A model generated the notes under the pieces. That model was not told the DNA's origin. It worked only from the letters and a program-made list of their open reading frames with translations, and ran no database searches. A stretch of DNA of 64,000 nt from Porpolomopsis calyptriformis (taxonomy: Eukaryota > Basidiomycota > Agaricomycetes > Agaricales > Hygrophoraceae), in contig OX621163.1 in assembly GCA_951640195.1 (NCBI GenBank), positions 930,001-994,000 of the forward strand. Reading direction: 5' to 3'. Shown piece by piece: positions 34,421 to 43,575 of the stretch. Numbering within the stretch: the stretch's first letter is position 1; each line of letters starts with the position of its first letter. The translations under genes and the position numbers were made by a program.

Positions 34421-35210
34421 ATGAAAGTATGTACCCGGTACTGACAAAAAGCAGTTTGCTGACGACGATTGCAGCTGTTGACGAAAACGCAGATTGAAGA
34501 ACACAATGCGGCGTCTATACGCGGGGCGATCGAGGGGACGGTGGTGTCTGGTGCGGTCGCGGGGGGGCTGTGGTGGTACTTGAACCGTCGGTGGGCGTAC
34601 TACCGCGGGCTCCCTCCGACGCTGAAGGTGCTCGGGATGGTGATCATCGTCGCCCCGTGTTTGTCAATACAAGCCGAGCGACGTGGACTGGAGTATGACC
34701 GATCTCAATGGTAGGTGAGTTGCTGGGGGGCTGACGGTTGATAATGATGGGATCGCGACAGGACTGGGGCGGGCGTGAAAGCGCTGGAGAGGCGTGCGTA
34801 CGAGGAGGAGGAGCGGGAGGGACGGGAGTGGGCGAGGTTGAGTGTGCGGGAAAAGGTGGGGGAGGTGGTGGCGCGGCACCAGTACAGTATGGTGCTGGGT
34901 ACGTGGGCGGTGAGTATGGGGGTGGCGGGTGCGGTGATCTCGCGGAATCGGTACCAGAGCGTGGCGCAGAAGGTGGTGCAGGCGCGGATGTGGGCGCAAG
35001 GGCTGACGGTGGGGGTGCTGATCGCTGCTGGGGCGTTGACGCAGGCTAGGAAAGGTGTGAAAGTAAGATTCTCTTTGTTTCTTCTTGTTGTTTTTTCTGA
35101 TGAACGCAGACGAAGACGGATCACTCATGGGCTACGCTTGTGAGTATTGGACGGTTGGTATGAAGTTATCTGACATGGTCGACTTACAGCTTGAGGAAGA
35201 AGACGAGTGA
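34421..35210 (+). CDS. rcf2: HIG1-domain protein, Rcf2-like respiratory supercomplex factor
   Basis: Inner mitochondrial membrane protein linked to cytochrome c oxidase and III-IV supercomplexes. Exon 1 is only two codons (ATG AAA at 34421, intron 34427-34474). Exon 2 (34475-34710) reads LLTKTQIEEHNAASIRGA, then two hydrophobic stretches (EGTVVSGAVAGGLWWYLNRR, LKVLGMVIIVAPCLSI). Exon 3 (34762-35062) has LERRAYEEEEREGREWARLS and the HIG1 helices (HQYSMVLGTWAVSMGVAGAV, QKVVQARMWAQGLTVGVLIA). Two small end exons give DHSWATL and LEEEDE. Order matches yeast Rcf2. The first ATG is 70 bp after the Nup98 stop on the same strand. Confidence 0.88.
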
Positions 35211-35295
35211 AAAATATATATATGTGGTATTGCTATGGAACACAGTTTGAGATTGTCAATGAAAAGTGATAGGGGTTGGATTTGAAAAGAAGAAG

Positions 35296-36221
35296 CTAGA
35301 CATCCAATAGGGATTTGTCTTCGTCTGGGGTGAGAGGGAGAGATATCTTTCCGACGGTGGACCGATGTCTATGTGAGTGAGCGTGTGATTTAGAATCGGG
35401 TGCGGAATGGGATATCCAGGCGGTGGTTGCGGTGGCGCGGAGATCTCGGGCAGCGTCAGGGGAGAGGGAGGAGAGGGTGAGTGGGGCATAGATGAGGGAA
35501 TTTTGGTCGGGGTTAGGAAGGGGCGGGGTGGGAGGGAGGAGATATATACGATGGAGGGAGAGTGAGTCTGAGTTGGGAGAAGGGGAGTGGTGGCGGGTGA
35601 GATGGGAGTAGTATCGTGAGACTGTCAAGAGGAAGTGGAGCTGGGGGGTGGAAGTGAGTGTGAGGATGAGGAAAGAAGGGGAAGAGAGGTACCCTTATGG
35701 CGACAAGAAGGATGGCTAGTGCGAGTGTGACTAATACGGCCCGTTCGAACCAGAGCTCGCAATTTTCGAGATTGAGACCGATTTCGACCATGGAACGCAT
35801 GAAATCGGGTTGTCTTCCGAGTTCTTCGCAGACTGTTGTCCTGACTGCGGGCTTGAATGCGGAGTAGGCAGCGATAGCGGTTGCGAAAGCGGTAAAGACG
35901 AAATCGGCGATGGAGTAGTCACGGTAGAGGCGGACGTAGGAAGGGTTGTTCTGGAATGTGGTGAGAGGATGAAAGAGGAAGGGTGGTTTGAAGTACCTTT
36001 ATGACGCCAAAGAGACCGATAAAGGAGAGGGATGAAGCGGAAGCAAAGTAAGCGGAGAGGAGAGCTGGGAATAGGTTTAAAGCGTTTGAGCCATCGTAAT
36101 CAGACTCTTGATCAGACTTTGTTGAACGAGAGAGAGTGATTAAATGTATAGCTAAAGCTATATTGGTGAGAGCACCGAAGAGAGTTATAGCGATAGTCGA
36201 AGTACGTGAACGTGAATGCAT
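35296..36221 (-). CDS. Uncharacterised four-pass membrane protein
   Basis: Not recognised. The start is ATG 36221 (MHSRSRTSTIAI); the frame goes further only through a GTG. Predicted membrane helices: TIAITLFGALTNIALAIHLI, FPALLSAYFASASSLSFIGL, DFVFTAFATAIAAYSAF and AVLVTLALAILLVAI. Between helices 3 and 4 is a hydrophilic loop with two Cys (TTVCEELGRQPDFMRS and LNLENCELW), which may form a disulfide as in tetraspan proteins. The C-terminal tail is Ser/Pro/His-rich. Three exons: introns follow FGVIK (GTACTT) and LVAIR (GTACCT). Its start codon is only 30 bp from that of the Tpa1-like gene. Confidence 0.7.
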
Positions 36222-36251
36222 GAAAAGAGATTTTATTAGTAATACTAAAAG
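36222..36251. promoter_or_regulatory. Extremely short divergent interval (30 bp)
   Basis: The ATGs of the four-pass membrane gene (minus) and the Tpa1-like gene (plus) are 30 bp apart in an A/T-rich stretch. Both N-termini match their protein character well, so transcription starts must lie inside the opposite gene or translation starts almost at the cap. Confidence 0.55.
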
Positions 36252-37933
36252 ATGTCTATCATTAACAAACACGTCTTTGATTCACTTCAATCTCTTTCAA
36301 ACGATTATTTCTCTAATTCACCTTTTAAATTTTCACTGATAAATGATTTTTTAGATAAAATCATTTTATCTCAAATCCAACAACAATCAATTCTCATTTC
36401 TTTTAAAAAAAAACAAACTGATCTTTACTCTCTCAACCAATCAGGTGATCTATCCTCGATTTCCTTCTTGCAATCAAACCAGCGCTCCCTCCTCAAACAC
36501 ATCCTTCTCCTCCGCGATGAACTTTACTCCCCCCAATTCCGCGCCTTTCTCCATGCCGTCACCCACTGCGGTCCACTCTCCGCCACAAACCAGGACATGT
36601 CCCTCAACGCGTACTCCCACGGATCACATCTCCTCACTCACGATGATGTCATCGGCACCCGCCGTCTTTCCTACATCCTCTACCTCCCCCTCCACCCCTG
36701 GTCTCCCGACTGGGGCGGTGCCCTCGAGCTCTATCCAGTCAACCCATCTGGCGAACCCCTCCCCGTCCCAGAAAAGTCCATTCTCCCCGCCCCAAACCAG
36801 TTTCTCTTTTTCGAGGTCCAGCCCGGTCGCAGCTTCCATTCCGTCCAGGAGGTCGTCACACACGAACACCAGAGACTCACCGTCAGCGGTTGGTTTCATC
36901 TCCCCCAACAGGGCGAACCCGACTACATCCAGCCCTCTCCATTCCAGGAGTTGAGTTCAAGGGATCAGCTCGTGCGTACCTCGATAGTTCATCCTATCCA
37001 CTCTCATGCCCCCCATAGACGTCTACATCCACCCTTTTCACTCCCTATCCCACCCCAAACGATCCTCCCCTCTCCCTCTCAGACCAACACCTCTCCTTCC
37101 TCTCCCGCTACCTCAACCCCATCTACCTCAAGTCGTCCACCATAAACGCCCTCGCAGCCCGCTTCGTTGACGAATCCAACCTCGAGCTTCACTCCTTTCT
37201 TTCCGACTCGATCGCCTCGCGTTTGCTTTCCTCCCTCACAGACCTCGACGCCAGCCACGCCCTCGGTCCCTCCCGCAACGGCCGCGTCCCCCCACACCAC
37301 GCAGGCACCTCTCCACACTGGTCCATCAAAGGTCCTCCCCACAAATGGCGTTACTGCACCCTCTCCGAATCACCCTCCCCCTCCCCCTCTCCCTCTGACC
37401 AAATCATGCTCGACCTCCAGGACAATCTCTTCAAAAGCGAGCCTTTCAGACTCTGGATCTCACTCGTCTCTTCCCTCCTCCTCTTGGGCTATGCCATAGA
37501 GGCTAGGAGATTCAGACCCGGCTTGGATTACACCCTCGCTACCAGTGAAAATAACGAGGCTAGACTGGATGTCGTACTCGGTTTGACCCCTCAGATCAGC
37601 CAAGAAAATTCAACAGATCCCGGCGGTTGGGATGTCAGTCATTTCCCCCCCTTTCAACCACATTTAATTCTCATTTATTAACAGTGTTATATCGCCCCTC
37701 ATGACGAAGACGAAGACCCAGCCGTTTATCGCGGCGGCGACGACGACGACGACGATGACACTCTACTCACCGTCCAACCCGCTTTTAACCGCCTCTTGCT
37801 CGTCTTGAGAGACGAACGAGTGATGCATTTTGTTAAATATCTTTCCGCCGCCGCTCCTGGTTCCCGGTGGGATGTTTGTGCAGAATTTGAGATTGGGATG
37901 CTCCAAGAGGAGGAAGATGATTCGTCTTTGTAG
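36252..37933 (+). CDS. tpa1: Tpa1/Ofd1/OGFOD1-type prolyl hydroxylase
   Basis: 2-oxoglutarate and Fe(II)-dependent dioxygenase; family members hydroxylate a Pro of ribosomal protein uS12 or, in fission yeast, control Sre1 stability. Exon 1 (36252-36971) has FLDKIILSQIQQQ, KKQTDLYSLNQSGDL, FRAFLHAVTHCGPLS, and the metal site SHGSHLLTHDD (HxD as HDD), then RRLSYILYLPLHPWSPDWGG, FEVQPGRSFHSVQEV (distal His) and RLTVSGWFH (2-OG Arg). Exon 2 (from 37019) and exon 3 (from about 37682) form the second, non-catalytic barrel: LSFLSRYLNPIYLKSS, FLSDSIASRLL, HWSIKGPPHKWRYCTL, LLLLGYAIEARRFRPGLDYT, and an acidic insert (GGDDDDDDDT), ending DDSSL. Intron 36972-37018 is 47 nt. The first 200 bases of the gene are much richer in A/T than the rest. 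Confidence 0.93.
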
Positions 37934-38315
37934 CTGCACCACTGCTAACGATGGTGGAGAGATACGTAGCTATCGGCATTAGATCTATTCGGATATAAAT
38001 GGACTCATGAGCGTCCCAGCGAGACGTGAAAGACTCCCACGAAAAAATGCACGGTCGTCCTTGAGTTTAAAGCGGAGATTCAATCGGCGCTTTAACCACT
38101 TACCAAAAATGGACTGCCGCTTTGATTCGATCAAATTTACAGCTTCCCACGAGTCATTTCCTAATACGCTTTGTGGCGTGTCGTGGCATTATCCTAACGC
38201 TTTGACTGGTGGAGGACGCGTCCAGTCTCAATCGGTGAGTGCGCAAGCCACCTGTCTGTTTAAAAACACGCCAACACTCCTTCTCCAACAACTACTCTCT
38301 CTTTCTCTTCCCACC
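37934..38315. other. Promoter region of the Cys-rich gene
   Basis: About 380 bases without a convincing gene. It contains an ACGCGT (MluI cell-cycle-box-like) site at 38216-38221, a TTAAAGCG...CGCTTTAA inverted repeat near 38067-38096, and a C/T-rich leader just before the ATG. An open frame runs through from 38007 but lacks protein character. Confidence 0.5.
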
Positions 38316-38993
38316 ATGGCTCACTTTGGCGGATCCTCGCGTTACAGCTCTAACCAGCCAGACGAGCACGACTACCGTTACCACCCAAACAGCCTTCCGA
38401 CCCCTACCCCAACCCCGACAACCCTGACCGCGTCCCCAGAGCCGTCCGACCCACTCTCCTGGCTGAACGTCATGCGCTACGTCGTTCAAAACACCTCCCC
38501 CGAAGAGCTCTCGGGCCGCCTGCTCGCCACCCTCAGCGACGAAAACGCGCTCTCCGTCGCGGACCACAACATCCTCTACCGTTTCTTCCGCGTCCTCGCC
38601 ATCTCCCTCCCCGCAGCCGAACGCGCGATCCGCGACAACTCCCTCCACCACTGCGCCCGCTGCCACACCTTCTTCCTCGAGCGCACCAACACCATCTCCG
38701 CCTGTGTCGTCCCCTGCCACCACAACCATCGGCATTATCGGTTCGATCAGCTTCAGCTTCAGCGTTGCGGCGAACACACCCTAAGAAAAAATGACGTCGC
38801 CGACAGCCGCAAGCGACAGAAGCTTCCCGAACCCCAAACCCTCTGTCCGTTCGTCGGGCGGCACACTACCATCGCGAGGGACGTCGATTACCGCGCCCTC
38901 AACATCCCCGATTGCGAGAGACGGCACTGCCTGAGAGACGCACTGGCCGCGTGCACCCTTTTGTCCTTGAAGGATGGCGTGAGGGAGGGCTAA
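38316..38993 (+). CDS. Small Cys/His-rich uncharacterised protein
   Basis: Not recognised. Single exon. The start at 38316 sits in a strong context (CCACCATGG) and begins MAHFGGSSRYSSNQ; the upstream in-frame extension is rejected because it lacks the same codon character. After a Pro/Thr-rich leader comes a helical region (PLSWLNVMRYVVQNTSPEEL, LSVADHNILYRFFRVLAISL) and a Cys/His cluster (HHCARCHTFFLERTN, CVVPCHHNHRHY, LQRCGEH) that could bind a metal, then LCPFVGRHT, a second Cys pair (CERRHCLRD). The gene is GC-rich and C-biased at third positions, suggesting good expression. Confidence 0.65.
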   Translation: MAHFGGSSRYSSNQPDEHDYRYHPNSLPTPTPTPTTLTASPEPSDPLSWLNVMRYVVQNTSPEELSGRLLATLSDENALSVADHNILYRFFRVLAISLPAAERAIRDNSLHHCARCHTFFLERTNTISACVVPCHHNHRHYRFDQLQLQRCGEHTLRKNDVADSRKRQKLPEPQTLCPFVGRHTTIARDVDYRALNIPDCERRHCLRDALAACTLLSLKDGVREG

Positions 38994-39080
38994 GCTGTTT
39001 CTAGTCTTTGGAAGAGTCTCTGTTATGAATATCATAATGCATTGTATGGTACTTACTCTATATGAATATGCTCATCCTAG

Positions 39081-40617
39081 CTAGAATATGATCTTTTGAC
39101 CCGGACTGGGCAGGATAGCAGCCGACTCCCGCTTGGCGGATGCAAGCACCGCACCGGGGGTCTGCCGCCAGTGAGGTCGCTTTCGCGCCTGTGTATGATC
39201 GCCAGCCGTTTTAGGTTGGGTCACAGTCCGTTTCTGACGACTCTCACGCTCTACTTCCCCTTCTTGATCCTGTTTCTCTCCCGGAATCGATGGGCGGCGC
39301 TTTGGTTTCGCAAGACGGTCCTCGGTCATTCCCTTCCTCGTTCCACCACCACCACCACCTCCTCCACGACGAACCGCGTCGGCCGAAGCGTACTCCACCA
39401 CCAGCTTACGGCCGTCCAGGTGGTGATTCTTCGGGTTGGTAAGAACGGCCGTGGCATGTTCAACACTCGTAAAGTCTACAAACGCAAACCTACAACCAAA
39501 AAAACGGTATTAGTCAAGACACGAAAGGAAACTCGAAATCTCACCCTTTGCACACTCCGCTATCTTCAAACGTGCCCATTCGGACCTTGCGGATCCAGGC
39601 CACGCTCTCCTTGTTTTCAGACGGCTCTCCACCCACTCGTTCTTCCACTCGCACTCGGGCGTTCTTCGCGGCCCGAGAGCGCTCGTGATGGGCTTCCAGC
39701 ATCTCCCGGATCGACCGTTCCGTCGCTTCGAAGCCTAGGTTCCCAAAGAAGAGTGTCGGCGCCGGCGGCTGTGTCTGGGCGCGCAATATCTTTCGCGCCA
39801 TCTTGGAATGGCCGGCCGTCGTGGTGGGGTGTGCGTCCTGCGCGGTGTCGGGTCGACCGGTGAAATCGTCCCCTATGTTCGGTCCACAAACATGCCTCAA
39901 TGATGGTTCGTGTAAGGATGAATAAGTAGGGGTGTGGCTTTACCGTCTTTGATGAGCAGCCGTCTTCCAACCAGTGGCTGTTCCGATCTGGCGATAGCAG
40001 CCGCCTTTCCCTCAGCAGTGTTAAAGTCCACATATGCAAATCTGCACGTCGACCGTGGGCGGTTACATTAAACAAAAACAAAAAAAAAGACATCACCAAA
40101 TGATGTTTATTTGAATGAAAATGCATACATACCCACGATTCTGGGAGATCGTGCCCGAAGCAGCAGCTCTCGTAGGCATATGAATCCGCGTGATCTCACC
40201 GTCTCCCTCGAAAAACGCTCTCAGAGATTCGGGGGTGATCTTGTACGAGAGGTTGCCAACCCAAACGGAATGTTGTCGGTTTGGGGCGTGGGAGGTGGCA
40301 CTCAAGGCCACTTTCTTCTCCTGCTTGACACGGATAGTCGCCGCTGCCGCAGCAGTCAACTCCTCTCCGCCACTGCTTGCTTGAATCTCCCTCTTTTTCT
40401 TCTTCTGTCGTCTACGTTCCGCATGGGACAATATGGTAATGGCCTCCGGGCTGCTGCTGCTGGGGTTAAGGTCAGTGTCGATATCTTCCCTCTTTCTCTT
40501 GCGCGGGGTTGGTGGATCCGGATGTGCAGAGCTGGGTGGTGAAGACGACATGGGCGATTCGGCCATAGCCATACGTCTGAGGCTTTTTCGATCGATGCGT
40601 GACATACTGTAACGCAT
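39081..40617 (-). CDS. nop13: Nop13-like nucleolar protein with two RRMs
   Basis: RNA-binding protein of pre-ribosomes. The start may be at 40617 (MRYSMSRIDRKS) or at an internal Met a few codons on. After a basic leader (TPRKRKREDID, ERRRQKKKKRE) comes RRM1 (HSVWVGNLSYKITPESLRAF, ITRIHMPT), with an intron at SQNRG, then the next exon with its RNP1 strand (FAYVDFNTAEGKAAAIARSE, LVGRRLLIKDG). RRM2 has APTLFFGNLGFEATERSIRE, VRKVRMGTFEDSG-like sequence, an intron after VCKG, FAFVDFTSVEHATAVLTNPK, and LDGRKLVVEYASADAVRRGG. The C-terminal tail is Gly/Arg/Lys-rich and ends GQKIIF. Four exons. Domain order and the YASADAVRRG end match Nop13/RBM34 proteins. Confidence 0.88.
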
Positions 40618-40671
40618 AATGACCCTAAACGTTACGGGAAATCCTCAATCAATATTGCAGCTGGGAATAAC

Positions 40672-40715
40672 TTCGAAGAGGGGAATAGGTGTATTCGAAG
40701 AGGGGAATAGGTGTA
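40672..40715. repeat. Perfect 22-bp tandem duplication upstream of nop13
   Basis: Two identical adjacent units of 22 bases (TTCGAAGAGGGGAATAGGTG plus TA) at 40672-40693 and 40694-40715, followed by a TA-repeat. They lie 55-98 bases upstream of the nop13 start, in its promoter. Confidence 0.9.
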
Positions 40716-40822
40716 TATATATATCTGATCTTAATGTGAGAAGTCTATGTATGTACCAATGATTTAATATAAGGAGGAAGTAGGATAATCATGAAGAAGG
40801 GAATAGTCGTACGAGGGTTTCA

Positions 40823-43238
40823 TCAAATACCGTTCCTCGAAGCACTCCTGCGCTTCGCATCCTTCAACACCGTCTTCGGACCACGCTTCGCCATCGCCCA
40901 CAGGAATACAAGGACAATCATAGCAAACTGCAACCACAGCCAGACCTCCAGCACGAACGCTACCGCCGCCCTCTTCTCTCTTTTACGAGGGGTTTTAGAG
41001 ATGGGGTCAACTGCACCCAGATCCCCCGTCTGCATCACCAGTTCCTTCCTCAAGGGCAGTCCCATGGAGGTGTCTACGACTGCATCGAATGCGTTCCCAA
41101 GCGTCGGTCGCCCGACAACGCTTTGCCTTTCATCCGTGTCGTCTTTGAGCCCGGTAAGCGTGTCTCCGAAACGTCCGTCGACCCATCGCCTCGTACGTGA
41201 GTGAACCGTCTGCGACATTCGGTTGTACCTAGAAGAGTGTTGCGTGCCCGACTGTGACCCATTTCCCTTTGGACGACCGGGGGTCGGTGTCTCGAGGGTA
41301 AGATGTAGGCCGGTCTTGCTTGTGGGCGCAGGCGTCCGGGCCCCACTCAAATCTTCAACAGCGGGTGAGAAGGAAAAAGGAGCAGGAACGGGAGAAGGGG
41401 AAGTCTGAGAGATGTCGGCTAAATCAGCCAGGCTAGTAGTTCGCAAATGGTGGTTGCCGGCATTGGTACACCAGTCCTCTCCAAATTCACTTCCCAGCTC
41501 ACTTCCGAGAGTATGTAGAGGTGTTGTGAGGCTGAGTTCTGAAAGGACTGGAGAAGTCACCTGCGATGGCCGCGACCTGATAGAGTCCTCCGATCCCGCC
41601 GGGAAACCTAAAAAGGTCGGAAGGGAGGCAATCCCGCGTGTGGATGGCCCTTGATTTCCGGAATCTGGTCCAGAATCGAACAACCCAACTACAGATTTAC
41701 GTGTTTTGTGAGCATGGGTGTTGAGGGGGAATCCTCCGTGATATGTGTTGCGATGTTTGACAGAAATATCACTTTTGAATACATCTGAATCATCGTCGGT
41801 AGTCGCGGAGGGCAGCGGTAATTCTTCGAGGGTTCGCCGTAAACTTTTGAAACGGATGGTATCGTCTTCCCTAGGCTTCTTAACCTGTTGCTCTTTGTCC
41901 TGCTCTTCATCCACGACCCACTCGACATTCGTTGGGTCTCCAAGACACTCGTATAGCCGAGTAATATTTTGGGTTTCATGTTGCAAGGATTGCAGCTTGG
42001 TGACAGTCTCTTCTTGCTGCTCCTTGATCTGCGTATTTGTTTCTTCGAGTTCCTGAATTTTCAGAAGGAGCTGCGAGATTAGGGCATTTTCTTGGGGAGG
42101 AATAGAAAAGACTGATGAGGTGTCATCTTGCGAGGGGCCATAACCCATCAGGCAGTCACTCCCATCACACATACCAACGAAATGCGAGGGGATGGGTGCA
42201 GACAACGCAGCGGGATCGGTTTCGCAAGGAGAAATGGCCTCATTGTAGTGGGGATATCTTGAGGGAGATGAACGGTCCGACCAACCGGCACTAGCAAGCC
42301 CACTTCCCGGCGCAAAATCTCTTATGTTCCGTTCTCCCCCAAAAACATCCGTCTTCCCTCTCAAAGCCCTGAACCTCGCCTCTCTCTCCTTCTTCTTTCT
42401 CCAGACCTCCTCAACTACTTTCTCGGCTCCCCTGCCGAAACCTGTGCGGGTCTTCTCCTCCAACTCCTCGCTTTTAGCTTGTGTCTTCTCGAGTTCCTCG
42501 CGCAAAAATTGTATCTCTTTTTCCAGCCGCTTCAGCGCACGCCGACCGACCTGATCAGCCTGTGCTGACTCGGTTTCAAGCTTCTCAAGCTTTTGTAAAA
42601 GTTCTGCGTTTTGGTCGGAAAGCAAGGCGATGTCTGAGGGAGAGACACTGATTTTGCGAGTACGGCGTAAAAGCGGAGGGGGCTGAAAGCCGGAGGTGGA
42701 ATGAGAGACACTGACAAAATAACTTGAGGAGCTCTGGGCCGACGGCGACGCCGGCAAGGACGGAAAATCGACGTTGGATGAACCTGGAGTCCCCGGGATG
42801 ACTGCGAGAAGAGCTTTATGTTTGGACTTGAGTGTGACGTTATTCTCATACAGATTTTTGCAGACTGCTGTGGTCAAGCTGAGCTCTGTTGCAATAAAAA
42901 GTATGTAATGGAAAAAGTTCAAGGGTGAAACGGCTGAGAAGCTTACCATGTTCGCGCTCCCTGATGATGTCATCGGCTTTCGTGAGGAGTTCAGAGAGCT
43001 CCTCTCGTGATTTCTCTTTCATCCAAGACGGCTCTTCCGGATCCAAAGCGTGTTGTGGAGAGTGAGCTGAGATATCTGGGGCTGACACAGAGCTTGAAAG
43101 CGTGTTCAGATGACTTGTTTTAGATTTAGGTGCAGCATAAGGAGGAGGGGGTGATAGTTTAAACTGCATGGAAGCAGAACGGCGTTTTTGAGCGGGAGGA
43201 CGTGGGCGAGGTGTCGCTGGGATATCGCTGGAAAACAT
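40823..43238 (-). CDS. Coiled-coil protein with C-terminal membrane anchor
   Basis: Not recognised by name. The start is ATG 43238 (MFSSDIPATPRPRPPAQKRR). A conserved-looking helix spans the intron (ELSELLTKADDIIREREH joined to ELSLTTAVCKNLYENN and VTLKSKHKALLAVIPG), then a Ser-rich linker, and a long coiled coil (LLSDQNAELLQKLEKLETES, RRALKRLEKEIQFLREELEK), a second coil (ALISQLLLKIQELEETNTQI), and a disordered region. The end has one hydrophobic helix (WLWLQFAMIVLVFLWAM) followed by a short basic tail (KRGPKTVLKDAKRRSASRNG), the layout of a tail-anchored protein. Two exons; the intron begins GTAAGC and ends CAACAG. Plausible roles are organelle tethering or golgin-like scaffolding, but this is inference. 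Confidence 0.78.
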
Positions 43239-43515
43239 GTTGGATAAATATTGGAGTTGTGTGTATGAAGATGTCAGCCGCGAGGCTGGTGGCAAATTGA
43301 AGTAAAATGAAGGCGAAGAATCAATATTTGATGAAGGACGTCGATGCAGTCAATGATGATGGACGCACTCAGGGAACTAACAAGCTCAAGGGACTGGGGA
43401 TATTCGTCCCCCTGTCTCGTGTTTATGTAACCCAAACCCAAAGCACCTGATTATGATTATACTGTACAGAGAAAAACAAAACAAAAAAACAAAAAAATAC
43501 AAATGATGTATTTTA

Positions 43516-43575
43516 CTACTGCTGCTGCTGTGGTGGCTGCTGATGTTGTTGTGGTTGGGGCTGCTGCTGCTGTCC
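43516..43575 (-). repeat. CAG/CAA-rich poly-Gln tract at the protein C-terminus
   Basis: The last codons encode Gln/Pro runs (GQQQQPQPQQHQQPPQQQQ). CTG units are visible on the plus strand. Low-complexity DNA likely to vary in length. Confidence 0.8.

Noticed and set aside
34664..35128. Overlapping minus-strand frames of about 140-154 codons
   Set aside because: They are antisense to the HIG1-domain exons, where the plus-strand protein is well supported.
35740..35760. GTTCGAA-like sequence resembling a tRNA T-loop
   Set aside because: It lies within a coding exon of the four-pass membrane gene and no acceptor or anticodon stem can be drawn around it.
38007..38315. In-frame N-terminal extension of the Cys-rich gene
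   Set aside because: The sequence lacks the codon bias of the gene and a strong CCACCATGG start exists at 38316; the region looks like promoter.
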